42,267 nt of DNA, from the NCBI GenBank assembly GCA_002841765.1, contig PHAV01000011.1:1-42267 (forward strand), read 5' to 3'. This document shows, in pieces, positions 25,375 through 34,692 of the stretch. Source of the stretch: Deltaproteobacteria bacterium HGW-Deltaproteobacteria-4 (lineage in GTDB: Bacteria; Desulfobacterota; Desulfuromonadia; Desulfuromonadales; UBA2197). The notes beneath the pieces were generated by a model that did not search any database, was not told the DNA's origin, and saw nothing but the letters and a program-made list of their open reading frames with translations. Position 1 is the stretch's first letter; the number at the start of each line of letters is the position of its first letter. Position numbers and translations under genes: made by a program.

Positions 25375-26619
25375 TTATGAAAATGTTGAAGTAAACTTTT
25401 CTGCCAATTTTATTGGAATTCCATTGCGATCGGCAAACTCGCTCCACTTATTCACTGCCACCCTGACACGATCTACGCACTCAGTTATCGTTGCGTTGGA
25501 AAGTCCAATAGCGAGTCCAACATTTTGAATATCCTTCAGCCCCGGATTTTTTCCCTCACCTGCAATGTCAAGAGTGTGTTCCCCGCCAGGACCATCAGAA
25601 AACGTGACATCATAAGCTGGAGATAGCCGCCATTCTCCGTTGTTGTCCATTAGAAACCCGTGGTTTTTGGTATGGTCGTCTCTGTTGTGAGCATACACAT
25701 TGAAAACCATCCTTAAGAACATCTGTTCAACATCGAGCTGGTGTCTGGTCAGGGCCTGCGTTGCCTTTAAGAGTTCTTCGTAGCCAATACTGGGCAATCT
25801 GAAATCAGCGTGGAGCAAGCCACAGGCCGTATGCATATGGATACGGCGATTTCCCTCGCGATCGAACCTTTTCACCGCAAAGTATCCTGGTCCCTGATTC
25901 GAGGGGAGGACTTTGCTCTCGGGCATCACCACACCTGCTGCTCGCGCCATATCAGCATAGGCCTGCTCTATGAGTCCAGATTCGGGAAGATCAAACTGAG
26001 AGCCAAATTTAACCAGCCAATGCTCATAGCGGTCTGGCAAATTATCTTTTCCATGCACAATGGATGAACCGTCCCGGGCGAGGCCAATAAGCGCCTTGGG
26101 CCTGGCTCCTTGAGGTGAGCCGCCTACTTGCAAAAGATAATCAAACACAGCTTCGGGACTGTCTTCCAAGACAACTCGGGCAGCCGCCGCAACTTCATCA
26201 AGATCGATCCATTGCGGGGAATCACTTTTTGTTAATTCCACATGCTCCGGACGGTAAAGCAACGCCCCCATCCCTTTGGAGCCAATCCATGCCAACCTGT
26301 CTAGAGGGGTGAGTTGATTCGGACGTATTCCTATATCACGGAGTTTGCGATCCATGAGAAGGCGTCCCCATCCATCAGGAAGACTGTCATTGAAGACGCC
26401 GTGGAGTCCTTCAAAGATTCTTTCCGGACCCTTGATAATGCTTGACCCAAGAGGTGGTCGGAGCTTGAAGGGGGAGATGTTGAGTTTGTCGACAGGAAAC
26501 CCGGGATCGTACTCAAAAATGATCTCTCGGCCAATGTATGCCAACCGCCCGACAGGTCGGGGTTCACCCATATCCAGAACAACAGTTAACAGATTGATCG
26601 GCTTGAATTTGCTGCTCAC
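25375..26619 (-). CDS. hipA: HipA-type toxin, serine/threonine kinase
   Basis: HipA kinases stop growth; the E. coli enzyme phosphorylates glutamyl-tRNA synthetase and gives persistence. The 414-residue protein has the N-terminal HipA subdomain, the Gly/Ser-rich loop GGSPQGARPKA whose serine matches the autophosphorylation site, catalytic HNRDDHTKN (about 311-319) and the magnesium-binding LSPAYD. It starts with GTG at 26619 and overlaps the antitoxin gene by four bases, so the two are translationally coupled. The base composition is visibly lower in G+C than in the flanking genes, which suggests transfer. All key kinase residues are present, so it appears intact. The cellular target is not known. 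Confidence 0.94.
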   Translation of the reverse strand: MSSKFKPINLLTVVLDMGEPRPVGRLAYIGREIIFEYDPGFPVDKLNISPFKLRPPLGSSIIKGPERIFEGLHGVFNDSLPDGWGRLLMDRKLRDIGIRPNQLTPLDRLAWIGSKGMGALLYRPEHVELTKSDSPQWIDLDEVAAAARVVLEDSPEAVFDYLLQVGGSPQGARPKALIGLARDGSSIVHGKDNLPDRYEHWLVKFGSQFDLPESGLIEQAYADMARAAGVVMPESKVLPSNQGPGYFAVKRFDREGNRRIHMHTACGLLHADFRLPSIGYEELLKATQALTRHQLDVEQMFLRMVFNVYAHNRDDHTKNHGFLMDNNGEWRLSPAYDVTFSDGPGGEHTLDIAGEGKNPGLKDIQNVGLAIGLSNATITECVDRVRVAVNKWSEFADRNGIPIKLAEKFTSTFS

Positions 26620-26918
26620 GATTTTCGACCTCGTTGTCGCTGTGTGTTTTTAGCCTGTTCAAGCAATGCGTCGAGAGAGGCTTTTTGCTGCGGCAAAAAT
26701 AGTGCAGCAATTTCATCTTCCATGCGCAATGCAAAGGTGAGCTGAACGAGGCCTTTGAAAGAAATTTCTCCTGTCCGTTCAAACCGTTTCAGGCTCCCCA
26801 GGCTTATACCTGCACGCAGAGAGAGACTTAGTTGTGTCAAATTGGCAGAGAGTCGCGCTTCCTTCAGTCTCTTGGCAATCCTCAACTGTATATCTTTAGT
26901 GGATAATATATTAACCAT
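26616..26918 (-). CDS. hipB: HipB-type antitoxin, XRE-family DNA-binding protein
   Basis: The 100-residue protein carries a lambda-repressor-like helix-turn-helix (about 10-65; RLKEARLSANLTQLSLSLRAGISLGSLKRFE). A short basic, Gln-rich C-terminal tail of the kind HipB uses to bind HipA follows. It is expected to block HipA and repress its own promoter. The ATG at 26918 has TTTTGGAG nine bases upstream. The promoter and direct and inverted repeats at 26886-26968 suggest autoregulation. It overlaps hipA by four bases. Confidence 0.92.
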   Translation of the reverse strand: MVNILSTKDIQLRIAKRLKEARLSANLTQLSLSLRAGISLGSLKRFERTGEISFKGLVQLTFALRMEDEIAALFLPQQKASLDALLEQAKNTQRQRGRKS

Positions 26919-26968
26919 AAAATCTCCAAAAGTTTATAAAGGATAATATACTACCCTGTATATGTCAA
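26886..26968 (-). promoter_or_regulatory. hipBA promoter with candidate operator repeats
   Basis: On the minus strand TTGACA (complement of 26963-26968) and TATCCT (complement of 26940-26945) are 17 bases apart. The spacer is almost exactly filled by the inverted repeat ATATAC-6-GTATAT (26946-26963). GGATAATATA occurs twice, at 26901-26910 (first codons of hipB) and 26941-26950, 40 bases apart. CTGTATAT occurs at 26886-26893 and 26956-26963. The repeats are plausible HipB operators, although the E. coli operator TATCC-8-GGATA is not copied exactly. Confidence 0.6.
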
Positions 26969-27067
26969 TTTCCTGCCACAAAAATGAATCACACCAGATC
27001 ATTTGAGGGTTGCGCGCCACTTAATGTGGGGCGATTCTCATCAAAGCGCCTGCCCTGGTCCTGGAAA

Positions 27068-27096
27068 TTGACTTGCCGGTGTTTTTGCCCTAACAT
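27068..27096 (+). promoter_or_regulatory. Sigma-70-type promoter for nadA
   Basis: TTGACT (27068-27073) and TAACAT (27091-27096) are 17 bases apart, giving a start near 27103. This rules out the in-frame ATG at 27097 as the start codon and supports 27127. Confidence 0.55.
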
Positions 27097-27126
27097 ATGG
27101 CACTTTTCTTTGATGGGAATGGAACG

Positions 27127-28041
27127 ATGATAGAGAACGAACTGAAAGAAAAAATCCGCGCGCTGGCGATTGAGCGCGATGCCCTGATTCTGGCCCATAA
27201 CTACCAACGCGACGAAATTCAGGAGATCGCTGATATCACCGGCGACTCCCTTGGCCTGTCCCAGGAAGCGGCCCGGACCGAACGCCAGGTGATCGTTTTC
27301 TGCGGCGTCCACTTCATGGCGGAGAGCGCTGCCATCCTCGCCCCGCAAAAGCAGGTGCTTATCCCGAGAGCCGATGCCGGCTGCCCGATGGCCGACATGG
27401 TCGATGCCGAAGGGATCAAAGAGATGCGCCGCCGCCATCCCGGCGCCGTTGTCGTCACTTATGTCAATTCGAGCGCGGCGGTGAAAGCGGAGAGCGATAT
27501 CTGCTGCACCAGCGCCAATGCGGTACGGGTGGTCAATTCTCTGGTTGAGCCCGAAGTCATCCTTATCCCCGACCGCAACCTCGGTCGCTACATTGCCGAC
27601 CGGACCAGCAAGATCTGTCACATCTGGGATGGCTACTGCCCGACCCACGAGCGCCTCGACGTCAAGGAGGTTCTCACCGCCAAGGCGGCGCACCCGGAAG
27701 CCCTTTTTCTTGCCCACCCCGAATGTCCGCCGGCGATCCTTGCTCTTGCCGATCACATCTGTTCGACGAGTGGCATGTACGAATATGTTCAGGGGCGCAG
27801 CGAAGGGACCTTCATCATCGGCACCGAAGCCGGCATCCTTTACCGTTTGCGTCGGGAGAATCCGGGGAAGACCTTTATCCTTGCCGGCCACCGCCTGATC
27901 TGCCCGAATATGAAACTGACCTCCCTCGAAGATCTCTATCAGTCTTTGGTCGCCATGAATCCGATTATTACTGTGGACGCCGATATTGCCGCCCGTGCCC
28001 GCATTACCCTCGACCGGATGCTCGCTGTGCCCCGGGATTAG
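27127..28041 (+). CDS. nadA: Quinolinate synthase A
   Basis: NadA condenses iminoaspartate with dihydroxyacetone phosphate to quinolinate for NAD synthesis and needs a 4Fe-4S cluster. The 304-residue product has the three ligand cysteines at the spacing of the short (three-Cys) type: Cys86 in AGCPMAD, Cys171 in GYCPTHE and Cys259 in ICPNMK. It also has [11 protein letters not shown] at the start and GTEAGI near 233. The ATG at 27127 has GGGAATGG upstream and lies after the predicted transcription start. nadB and nadC are not in the window. mfd follows after 45 bases. Confidence 0.96.
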   Translation: MIENELKEKIRALAIERDALILAHNYQRDEIQEIADITGDSLGLSQEAARTERQVIVFCGVHFMAESAAILAPQKQVLIPRADAGCPMADMVDAEGIKEMRRRHPGAVVVTYVNSSAAVKAESDICCTSANAVRVVNSLVEPEVILIPDRNLGRYIADRTSKICHIWDGYCPTHERLDVKEVLTAKAAHPEALFLAHPECPPAILALADHICSTSGMYEYVQGRSEGTFIIGTEAGILYRLRRENPGKTFILAGHRLICPNMKLTSLEDLYQSLVAMNPIITVDADIAARARITLDRMLAVPRD

Positions 28042-28086
28042 AACTCTGCTCCGGGCCGCCGTCCCGCTCCGGCAGATCTGTACACC

Positions 28087-31000
28087 ATGACTGACAAAAA
28101 CAATACCCCGCACGAAATCGCTCACGCCACCGTCCAGACGATCACCAACCAGCTTTGTGCCGGCCTGAAACACGGGGAGGTCCTCGGTCTCACCGGTTCG
28201 GCCGGTGCCCATCTTGTCGCCGGTCTCCTCCGCCGTGAGACCGCCCCTCTGCTGATCATCGCCGCCGAGACCGCTGTCGCTGAACGCTTTGCCGCGGATC
28301 TGCTCTTCTACTGTGGTGACGAACGGAACATTGCCCTTCTCCCGCCCTGGGATATCCGTCCCTACGACCCGCTTATCCCTCACCCTGAGACCGAAGCAAG
28401 CCGTCTTGCCACCCTCGCCGGCCTGCTCGAAAAGCGCGTCGATGCGGTGGTGACGACGGTGCGGGCCCTGGCGCAGCGCCTCATCCCCAAAGAGGTGCTG
28501 TCCTCCCTTTGTACCCGGCTGATCGTCGAAGATGAATATGAGCGGGGTCCACTCCTCGAAAAGCTTCTCGGCCTCGGTTATCAGCCGACGCCGCTGGTCG
28601 AGGATCGCGGCACCTTCTCAGTGCGCGGCGATCTCCTCGACATCTTTCTGCCGACCCGCGACGCGCCGGTGCGCATCGAATTCTTCGGCGATTATATCGA
28701 ACGGATGCGCCCCTTCGACCCGACGTCGCAGCGTTCCAGCGATGAGGAATTGGGGGAGCTGGAGCTGCTGCCGACCCGGGAGATGATCCTTGCCGGTCCG
28801 CATCTGGAGACCTTTGCGCGGCGCATCAAGGAGCGCTGCGACGAGCTCGATCTGCCGCGCAGCGTCCGCGCAGCCCTTCTTGAAGAGGTGCGGGAAGGGA
28901 TCCTGGCCCCCGGTCACGCTTTCCTTCTCCCCTTTAACTACGATTGTCTCGACACCCTCTTCGACTATCTGCCGGCGGGACGGACCATCGTCCTCGACCC
29001 GCCGCAGGTGGAGAGCGATCTCGATGCTTTCTGCGCCGAAGCCCGCGAAGGCGAGGCGCGTCTTGCCGCCAAGGGGGGGGAGCCCTTTGCCCTGGTTCCC
29101 CAACTCTTCCTGTCGGTCGCTGAAGTTGATGCGGCACTTCAAGGTCGTCCCCGCCTCGATCTCGCCCAACTCCAAGTCTACCGCATCGATGAAAAGCGCC
29201 ATGTCTTCCGTATCGAAGGGCAGGGGAATGGCGATCTCCGTGATGAAATGCGCGCTGAAGGGGCGGGGATGGCAGCGCTCGCCGCCCGCCTCAAGGAGTG
29301 GCAGCGCGAGGGGTGGCGGACGCTCCTGGTTTGTCATCAGCGCGGCCAGGCCGAGCGTCTCTGTGATCTCCTTACCCCTTACGGCCGGCCGCCGGAGATC
29401 TTTCCGGAAGTCCGTCTCAAAGATTTCAAGGCTGGCGAACTCTTTCTTTGCCTCGGTGACCTCTCCGCCGGTTTTCGTCTCGCCGATGAAAAGATTGCCG
29501 TCGTCACCGAAGAAGAGATCTTCGGCCAGCGCGCCCATCGCCGCGGTCTCGCGTCCGCCAAGGCGCGTGCCCTCCTTGACTCCCTGGCCGAGCTCAAAAT
29601 CGGCGACTATGTTGTCCATACCGATCACGGCATCGCCGTTTACCGTGGCCTCCTCCACCTCCAGGCAGGCGCGATTGAGGGGGATTTCCTCCATCTCGAA
29701 TATTCCGGCGACGACAAACTTTACGTGCCGGTCGAGCGCATCGAGAAGGTGCAGAAGTACCTTGGCGGTGAAGGGCACATCCCCCGTCTCGACAAGATGG
29801 GGGGCAGCGCCTGGGAAAAGGCGAAAGTCAAGGCCCGCGCTGCTGTCGAGGAGCTCGCCCGCGAACTCCTCAAGATCTACGCCCGCCGCGAGATGCACGC
29901 CGGTTTCACTTATACGCCGCCGGATCGCACTTTCCGCGAATTCGAGGCGACCTTTCCGCACGAAGAGACCGCTGATCAGCTTGCCGCCATCAGCGATGTC
30001 CTCAGCGACATGCAGTCAGGGCGGCCGATGGATCGTCTCGTCTGCGGCGATGTCGGTTTCGGCAAGACCGAAGTGGCGATTCGTGCCGCCTTCAAGGCGG
30101 CGATGGACGGCCGCCAGGTGGCAGTCCTGGTGCCGACGACGATCCTTGCCAGCCAGCACTATGAAACCTTCAAGGCGCGTTTCAAGGATTATCCAATCAA
30201 TGTCGAGATGGTATCGCGCTTTCGCACGGCGGCCGAGCAGAAAGCGATCCTCGCCGCCACTGCCAGCGGAAAGATTGATGTCCTCATCGGCACCCACCGC
30301 CTGCTGCAGCGTGATGTCCACTTCAAGGATCTCGGCATGGTCATTGTCGACGAAGAGCAGCGCTTCGGGGTGGTGCACAAAGAACGGCTGAAGAAGATGC
30401 GCGCCGAGGTCGATCTTCTCACCCTCACTGCCACTCCCATCCCCCGAACCTTGCATATGAGCATGATGGGGCTGCGTGATCTCTCGGTCATCGACACCGC
30501 CCCGGTCGATCGCCTCACCATCCGCACTTATGTCACCAAGTTCGATGAAGCGGTGATCCGCGAAGCGATTCTGCGCGAACTGCGTCGCGGCGGCCAGGTC
30601 TTCTTTGTTCATAACCGCGTGCAGAATATCGAGGCGATGGCCGAATTCCTCCGGACTCTGGTCCCCGAGGCGAAAGTGGCCGTTGGCCACGGGCAGATGG
30701 CAGAGAAGGCGCTGGAAGGAGTCATGCTCGACTTTATGGCCGGCAACAGCAATGTTCTGGTCTGCTCAACGATCATCGAAAACGGCCTCGACATCCCCCG
30801 CGCCAATACCATCATTGTCAACCGCGCCGACTGTTTCGGCCTTGCCCAGCTTTACCAGCTGCGCGGCCGGGTCGGGCGCTCCGACCGCCGTGCCTACGCT
30901 TATCTCCTTATCCCCGGCGAAGGAATCCTCACCCGCGAAGCACGGGAGCGGCTGCGCGTTCTGCAGGAGTTGACCGAACTCGGCGCCGGCTTCCGCATTG

Positions 31001-31602
31001 CCAGCCACGACCTCGAGCTGCGCGGCGCCGGCGACCTGTTGGGCGCCAATCAATCCGGGCAGATTGCCGCCATCGGTTTCGAGATGTACGGTGAGCTGCT
31101 GGAAGAGACGATCCTCGAGCTGAAAGGGCAGGCGCACGCAGAGAAGATCGACCCTGAAATCCGTCTTGGTCTCTCCGCCTTCTTCCCCGAGAAGTTCATC
31201 CCGGATCCGAATCAGCGACTTGTCCTTTACAAGCGGCTGGCCAGCGCTCCGGACGCTGAGACGATCTATGCAATTGCCGATGAATTGCGGGACCGCTACG
31301 GTGACCTCCCCGAAGCCGCAGAGCGTCTCCTGGCGATCATGAAGTTACGGGTCCTCCTCAAAGAGTTATGGATCGAAAGCGCCGAATACGACGGCCGTCG
31401 CCTCCTTTTCGCCTTCCACCAATCCACGCCGGTCCCCCCGGAAACGATTCTCACGCTGATTCAGGATAAAAGCGGGCTGTATCAATTCTCCCCAGATTAC
31501 CGGTTGACGATCAAATGCGGTAAACTTGAAGGAGAAGAGCTCCTGGCCCGGATAAAAAAGGAATTGCACGGGCTGGGTGAGCGTGTTAGTTATGCCCATT
31601 AA
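28087..31602 (+). CDS. mfd: Transcription-repair coupling factor Mfd
   Basis: Mfd removes RNA polymerase stalled at DNA lesions and recruits UvrA. The 1171-residue protein has the expected order. A UvrB-like N-terminal region is recognisable by PPWDIRPYDPLIPHPE and FSVRGDLLDIF. The RNA-polymerase-interaction domain (around 500-570) has GDYVVHTDHGIAVYRG. The RecG-like helicase core has Walker A GDVGFGKTEVA near 654, the DEEQRFG box, TATPIPRT and QLYQLRGRVGRS. The C-terminal TRCF domain then follows. Length and motifs are complete. It lies in the same direction as nadA and a PPIase gene 42 bases downstream. Confidence 0.97.
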   Translation: MTDKNNTPHEIAHATVQTITNQLCAGLKHGEVLGLTGSAGAHLVAGLLRRETAPLLIIAAETAVAERFAADLLFYCGDERNIALLPPWDIRPYDPLIPHPETEASRLATLAGLLEKRVDAVVTTVRALAQRLIPKEVLSSLCTRLIVEDEYERGPLLEKLLGLGYQPTPLVEDRGTFSVRGDLLDIFLPTRDAPVRIEFFGDYIERMRPFDPTSQRSSDEELGELELLPTREMILAGPHLETFARRIKERCDELDLPRSVRAALLEEVREGILAPGHAFLLPFNYDCLDTLFDYLPAGRTIVLDPPQVESDLDAFCAEAREGEARLAAKGGEPFALVPQLFLSVAEVDAALQGRPRLDLAQLQVYRIDEKRHVFRIEGQGNGDLRDEMRAEGAGMAALAARLKEWQREGWRTLLVCHQRGQAERLCDLLTPYGRPPEIFPEVRLKDFKAGELFLCLGDLSAGFRLADEKIAVVTEEEIFGQRAHRRGLASAKARALLDSLAELKIGDYVVHTDHGIAVYRGLLHLQAGAIEGDFLHLEYSGDDKLYVPVERIEKVQKYLGGEGHIPRLDKMGGSAWEKAKVKARAAVEELARELLKIYARREMHAGFTYTPPDRTFREFEATFPHEETADQLAAISDVLSDMQSGRPMDRLVCGDVGFGKTEVAIRAAFKAAMDGRQVAVLVPTTILASQHYETFKARFKDYPINVEMVSRFRTAAEQKAILAATASGKIDVLIGTHRLLQRDVHFKDLGMVIVDEEQRFGVVHKERLKKMRAEVDLLTLTATPIPRTLHMSMMGLRDLSVIDTAPVDRLTIRTYVTKFDEAVIREAILRELRRGGQVFFVHNRVQNIEAMAEFLRTLVPEAKVAVGHGQMAEKALEGVMLDFMAGNSNVLVCSTIIENGLDIPRANTIIVNRADCFGLAQLYQLRGRVGRSDRRAYAYLLIPGEGILTREARERLRVLQELTELGAGFRIASHDLELRGAGDLLGANQSGQIAAIGFEMYGELLEETILELKGQAHAEKIDPEIRLGLSAFFPEKFIPDPNQRLVLYKRLASAPDAETIYAIADELRDRYGDLPEAAERLLAIMKLRVLLKELWIESAEYDGRRLLFAFHQSTPVPPETILTLIQDKSGLYQFSPDYRLTIKCGKLEGEELLARIKKELHGLGERVSYAH

Positions 31603-31644
31603 CTGTTACCCCTCTTTCTCCCTGAAAAGGACGCTTTCTTTCCC

Positions 31645-32583
31645 ATGACATGTCGTAAGGTCATTATCCTTTCCTGTCTCCTTCTCCTCCTCGGCTCAGT
31701 CGCCGCCTGCACGGAGAAAGCGGCTCCTCCCGTCGACATTCTTGTCAAAATCGACAATCGCACCGTCACCTTGCAGGATTTCCGTCGCGACTTCGAGCAG
31801 ATCCTCCCCAAAGAGCAGCAAAGCAGCGCCGCTGAACGGGATGAATTGCAACGCTCTTTCCTCGCCCAGATCATCGACCGAGAACTCGCCCTTGCCGCGG
31901 CTGAAAAGTTCGGCGTTCAGGTCTCCCCCGCCGAAGTTGACGCTGCTCTTGCCGAACTCCAGCGTGACTATCCGGATGGCGAGTTCGAGGCAAATTTGCA
32001 GGAAGGAAAGATGAGCCTTGCCGACTGGAAGCGTGAGCTCCAGGATCGCCTGCTTATCGAGAAACTGGAGAAAAAAGTGGTCGGCGACCAAGAGAAGGTC
32101 AACGACGCGGCGATTGCTGCTTATTATCGTGCCAATCGCGATGAGTTCGACCGCCCGGCACAGGTGCGGGCCCGGCAGATCGTCGTTGCCAGCGAAGCCG
32201 ATGGAGAAAAGATCCTGGCCCTGTTGAAAGCGTCGGTCCCTTTTGCGCAGGTGGCGAAGGAGTATTCCCTTTCCCCCGATGCCGAAGCGGGAGGGGATCT
32301 CGGTTTCTTTGCCCGTGGCGAAATGCCGGCGGAGTTTGATGCTGTCGTCTTTACCCTGCCGGTCGGCCGTCTCAGCCCTTTGATCAAGAGTGAATACGGC
32401 TATCACATTTTTCTCGTCGAAGAGCGCCGCGCTGCCGGTAAGCTCTCCCCTGCGCAGGCCCATGAAGAGATCCGCGCGACTTTGCAGGCGGAGCTCGAAG
32501 AGCGCCTTTACCAGCAATGGCTTGATGAATTGCGGGCCAAGGCAAAGATAGAGGTCAACTGGGCACTCCTCGACCAGCGTTAA
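31645..32583 (+). CDS. PpiC-type peptidyl-prolyl isomerase lipoprotein with SurA N-domain
   Basis: The 312-residue protein has a lipoprotein signal peptide: a hydrophobic core followed by the lipobox SVAAC, so Cys22 should be lipidated and the protein anchored in the envelope. A SurA N-terminal chaperone region with FLAQIIDRELALAAAEKFGV follows. Next is one parvulin domain (about 165-265) with VRARQIVVASE, FAQVAKEYSLSP, GGDLGFFARGEMP and EYGYHIFLVEE. It resembles PrsA/PpiC chaperones that fold exported proteins. It is paired with a second SurA-like gene 25 bases on, which probably shares its transcript. Clients are unknown. Confidence 0.9.
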   Translation: MTCRKVIILSCLLLLLGSVAACTEKAAPPVDILVKIDNRTVTLQDFRRDFEQILPKEQQSSAAERDELQRSFLAQIIDRELALAAAEKFGVQVSPAEVDAALAELQRDYPDGEFEANLQEGKMSLADWKRELQDRLLIEKLEKKVVGDQEKVNDAAIAAYYRANRDEFDRPAQVRARQIVVASEADGEKILALLKASVPFAQVAKEYSLSPDAEAGGDLGFFARGEMPAEFDAVVFTLPVGRLSPLIKSEYGYHIFLVEERRAAGKLSPAQAHEEIRATLQAELEERLYQQWLDELRAKAKIEVNWALLDQR

Positions 32584-32608
32584 TCCTTCCCGGATAAAGG
32601 TATTGAAC

Positions 32609-33520
32609 ATGCGTAAAGAATGGCTCCTGTTACTTCTTTGTCTTCTCCTCCCCGTGTACGCCTTTGCCCTTGAATTAAACCGGGTGGTTGCGGTGATCAA
32701 CAACGATGCCGTTACCAGCATCCAGCTCGATAAGGCTCTGGCCGCGGCCGAGCCCGGAACGACGCCGGCCATTGATGAGCGCCGCCAGGTTCTCGAGCGT
32801 TTGATCGAAGAGAGCCTGATGCGGCAACGCGCTGAAGAGATCGGTTTGACGGTCAGCGATGACGAGGTCGAAGCGGCGGTGCAGGATGTTCTCCGCCAGA
32901 ACCGTCTCACCAAAGAACAGCTCGATGTTGCTCTGGCTCAGCAAGGGATTACTCCGGACGATTACCGGCAGAGCCTGCGTCGGCAGATTCTGCGTTTCAA
33001 GCTGGTCGGGCGAGAGGTGCAGGGCTTGATCGAAGTTTCCAGTCGTGAGATTCAGGATTATTATGCCGCTAACAGTACCGCCTACCGCGAAGCCGCAAGC
33101 ATCACGCTGCGGCATATCAGTTTTCCTTTGGCCGGGCAGGACGCGCAAGTGCAGAAAGAACGGGGCGATGCCGCCCTTGCAGCCCTGCGCGCCGGTACAG
33201 ATTTTGCCACCGTTCTGGAGACAGCCCGGCAGGACGGGGCGGATGGTGGTGACATGGGGGAACTTTATCTTGAAGATCTCACCCCGGCTTTTGCCGCCGC
33301 GGTCAGGGATCTGCCGGTTGGGGAGAGCAGTGAGCTGATTGCCAACGAACAGGCACTGCATCTCCTGATCGTCACGGCGCGCACCCCCGCCAAGGTTCGC
33401 ACCCTCGACGAGGTGCGCGAAGAGATTCGCAACCAGCTCGCCGAACAGAAGCGCTCCACCGCCGCCAAGGATTGGCTGGAGGGTTTGAAGAAGAGAGCAC
33501 ACATTGAGATGAAACTGTAA
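32609..33520 (+). CDS. SurA-like periplasmic chaperone/peptidyl-prolyl isomerase
   Basis: The 303-residue protein begins with a signal peptide ending in VYAFA, so it should be periplasmic. It has the SurA N-terminal chaperone domain with LNRVVAVINNDAVTSIQLDKAL and ERLIEESLMRQRAEEIGL. One parvulin domain (about 160-265) follows with ITLRHISFPL, GADGGDMGELYLEDLTPAF and a short C-terminal helix. E. coli SurA has two parvulin domains, so this is the shorter form. It would assist outer-membrane protein folding. The start is the ATG at 32609, with AAAGGT upstream; a TTG two codons earlier is in frame but weaker. Confidence 0.88.
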   Translation: MRKEWLLLLLCLLLPVYAFALELNRVVAVINNDAVTSIQLDKALAAAEPGTTPAIDERRQVLERLIEESLMRQRAEEIGLTVSDDEVEAAVQDVLRQNRLTKEQLDVALAQQGITPDDYRQSLRRQILRFKLVGREVQGLIEVSSREIQDYYAANSTAYREAASITLRHISFPLAGQDAQVQKERGDAALAALRAGTDFATVLETARQDGADGGDMGELYLEDLTPAFAAAVRDLPVGESSELIANEQALHLLIVTARTPAKVRTLDEVREEIRNQLAEQKRSTAAKDWLEGLKKRAHIEMKL

Positions 33521-33557
33521 ATTTTTCCGCCCGTCCTTCCCCTCTCCCGGAGATTTC

Positions 33558-34676
33558 ATGTCTTTCCCGATTCTCACCAGCAGCGCCGAGATCGCCGCCT
33601 TTGCTGCCGACTTGCACCGCGAGCCGGTCATTGCCGTCGATCTCGAAGCAGATTCGATGCACTCTTATCAGGAGAAGGTCTGTCTCCTGCAATTTACGAC
33701 GCCGAGTACAACTCTCCTTATCGACCCCTTGGCCGGCGGCGATCTTTCCCCTTTGGGCCCGATCCTCGCCAACCCGGCGATCCGAAAAATCTTTCATGCC
33801 GCCGATTACGATACCCGCTGCCTGCACCGCGATTACGGCTTCACCATCCGCGGCCTCTTTGACACCATGGTCTCCTGCCAGTTCCTCGGCGAAGAGAAGT
33901 TCGGACTCGCTGATGTCCTTGGCAAATATTACGGTGTCACCCTCGACAAACAGTATCAGCGCGCCGACTGGTCGCAGCGGCCCCTGTCGCCGGAGATGAT
34001 CGCTTATGCCGCCGCCGATACCACTCATCTCCTCCCCCTCGCTGTCCTGCTCGAAGAGCGTTTGCGCGAGCTCGGCCGCCTCGACTGGGTGGCGGAGGAG
34101 TTTGAACTCCTCGAACAGGGGCAGTTTGCGCAGCATGGCGGCCCGCTCTTCCTCCGCTTCAAAGGGGCGGCGGCCCTCGATCGCCGCCAGTTGGCGATCC
34201 TTGAAGAGCTGCTGCAATGGCGCAATCGCGAAGCCGAGCGCCGCGACAAACCCCCCTTCAAGATCCTTGGCAACGACTTTCTTGTCCTGCTGGTGCGGAA
34301 TGCCCCGCTCGATATTGCCGCTGTCAGTGCCATTGCCGGCCTGCCGGGTTGGGTGGCCGAACGTTTCGGCAAGAGCTTATTGCCGGTGATTGCCACCGCT
34401 TTGGCGCTCCCTGAGGCAGAGTTGCCGCGCTTCCCCCGCACTGAGCGGCGCGAGCGTGATCCTGCCGTTGATCAGCGTCTTGCCATCCTTAAACTCTGGC
34501 GCACTGCGATTGCCAAAGAACTGGCGCTGGAGCCGGGGATCCTGATCAATAACGGCCTCCTCGAAGAAATTGCTCGCAAGCCGCCGCGCAGCCTCGCCGA
34601 ATTGGAGCAGATCGGCATGAAGCGCTGGCAGCGTCATGTCCTCGGCGCCGGGATTGTCGCCGCCTTAAAAGGCTGA
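33558..34676 (+). CDS. rnd: Ribonuclease D (3'-5' exonuclease with HRDC domain)
   Basis: RNase D trims 3' ends of tRNA and other RNAs. The 372-residue product has the DEDDy exonuclease core: VIAVDLEAD (first Asp and Glu), KIFHAADYD, and AYAAADT, where Tyr and Asp complete the site. HRDC nucleic-acid-binding helices follow (about 215-290 and 305-372) with QLAILEELLQWRNREAERRDKPPFKIL. The sequence is complete and of family length. The next gene, cbiX, starts 16 bases after its stop, so transcription probably continues into the cobalamin genes. Confidence 0.93.
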   Translation: MSFPILTSSAEIAAFAADLHREPVIAVDLEADSMHSYQEKVCLLQFTTPSTTLLIDPLAGGDLSPLGPILANPAIRKIFHAADYDTRCLHRDYGFTIRGLFDTMVSCQFLGEEKFGLADVLGKYYGVTLDKQYQRADWSQRPLSPEMIAYAAADTTHLLPLAVLLEERLRELGRLDWVAEEFELLEQGQFAQHGGPLFLRFKGAAALDRRQLAILEELLQWRNREAERRDKPPFKILGNDFLVLLVRNAPLDIAAVSAIAGLPGWVAERFGKSLLPVIATALALPEAELPRFPRTERRERDPAVDQRLAILKLWRTAIAKELALEPGILINNGLLEEIARKPPRSLAELEQIGMKRWQRHVLGAGIVAALKG

Positions 34677-34692
34677 TTTTAGGAGAATCACG

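Noticed and set aside
25017-26960. Integrative element with attachment repeats at tRNA-Asn
   Set aside because: I could not find a second copy of the tRNA 3' end near the hipBA block or before nadA, and no integrase gene is present.
26989-28383. 464-codon minus-strand frame opposite nadA and the start of mfd
   Set aside because: It is antisense to nadA with its three cluster cysteines and to the mfd start; composition is that of a shadow frame and no family is recognisable.
28618-29961. 447-codon minus-strand frame opposite mfd
   Set aside because: The mfd protein is complete and conserved on the other strand; the antisense frame shows no motif and no start signal.
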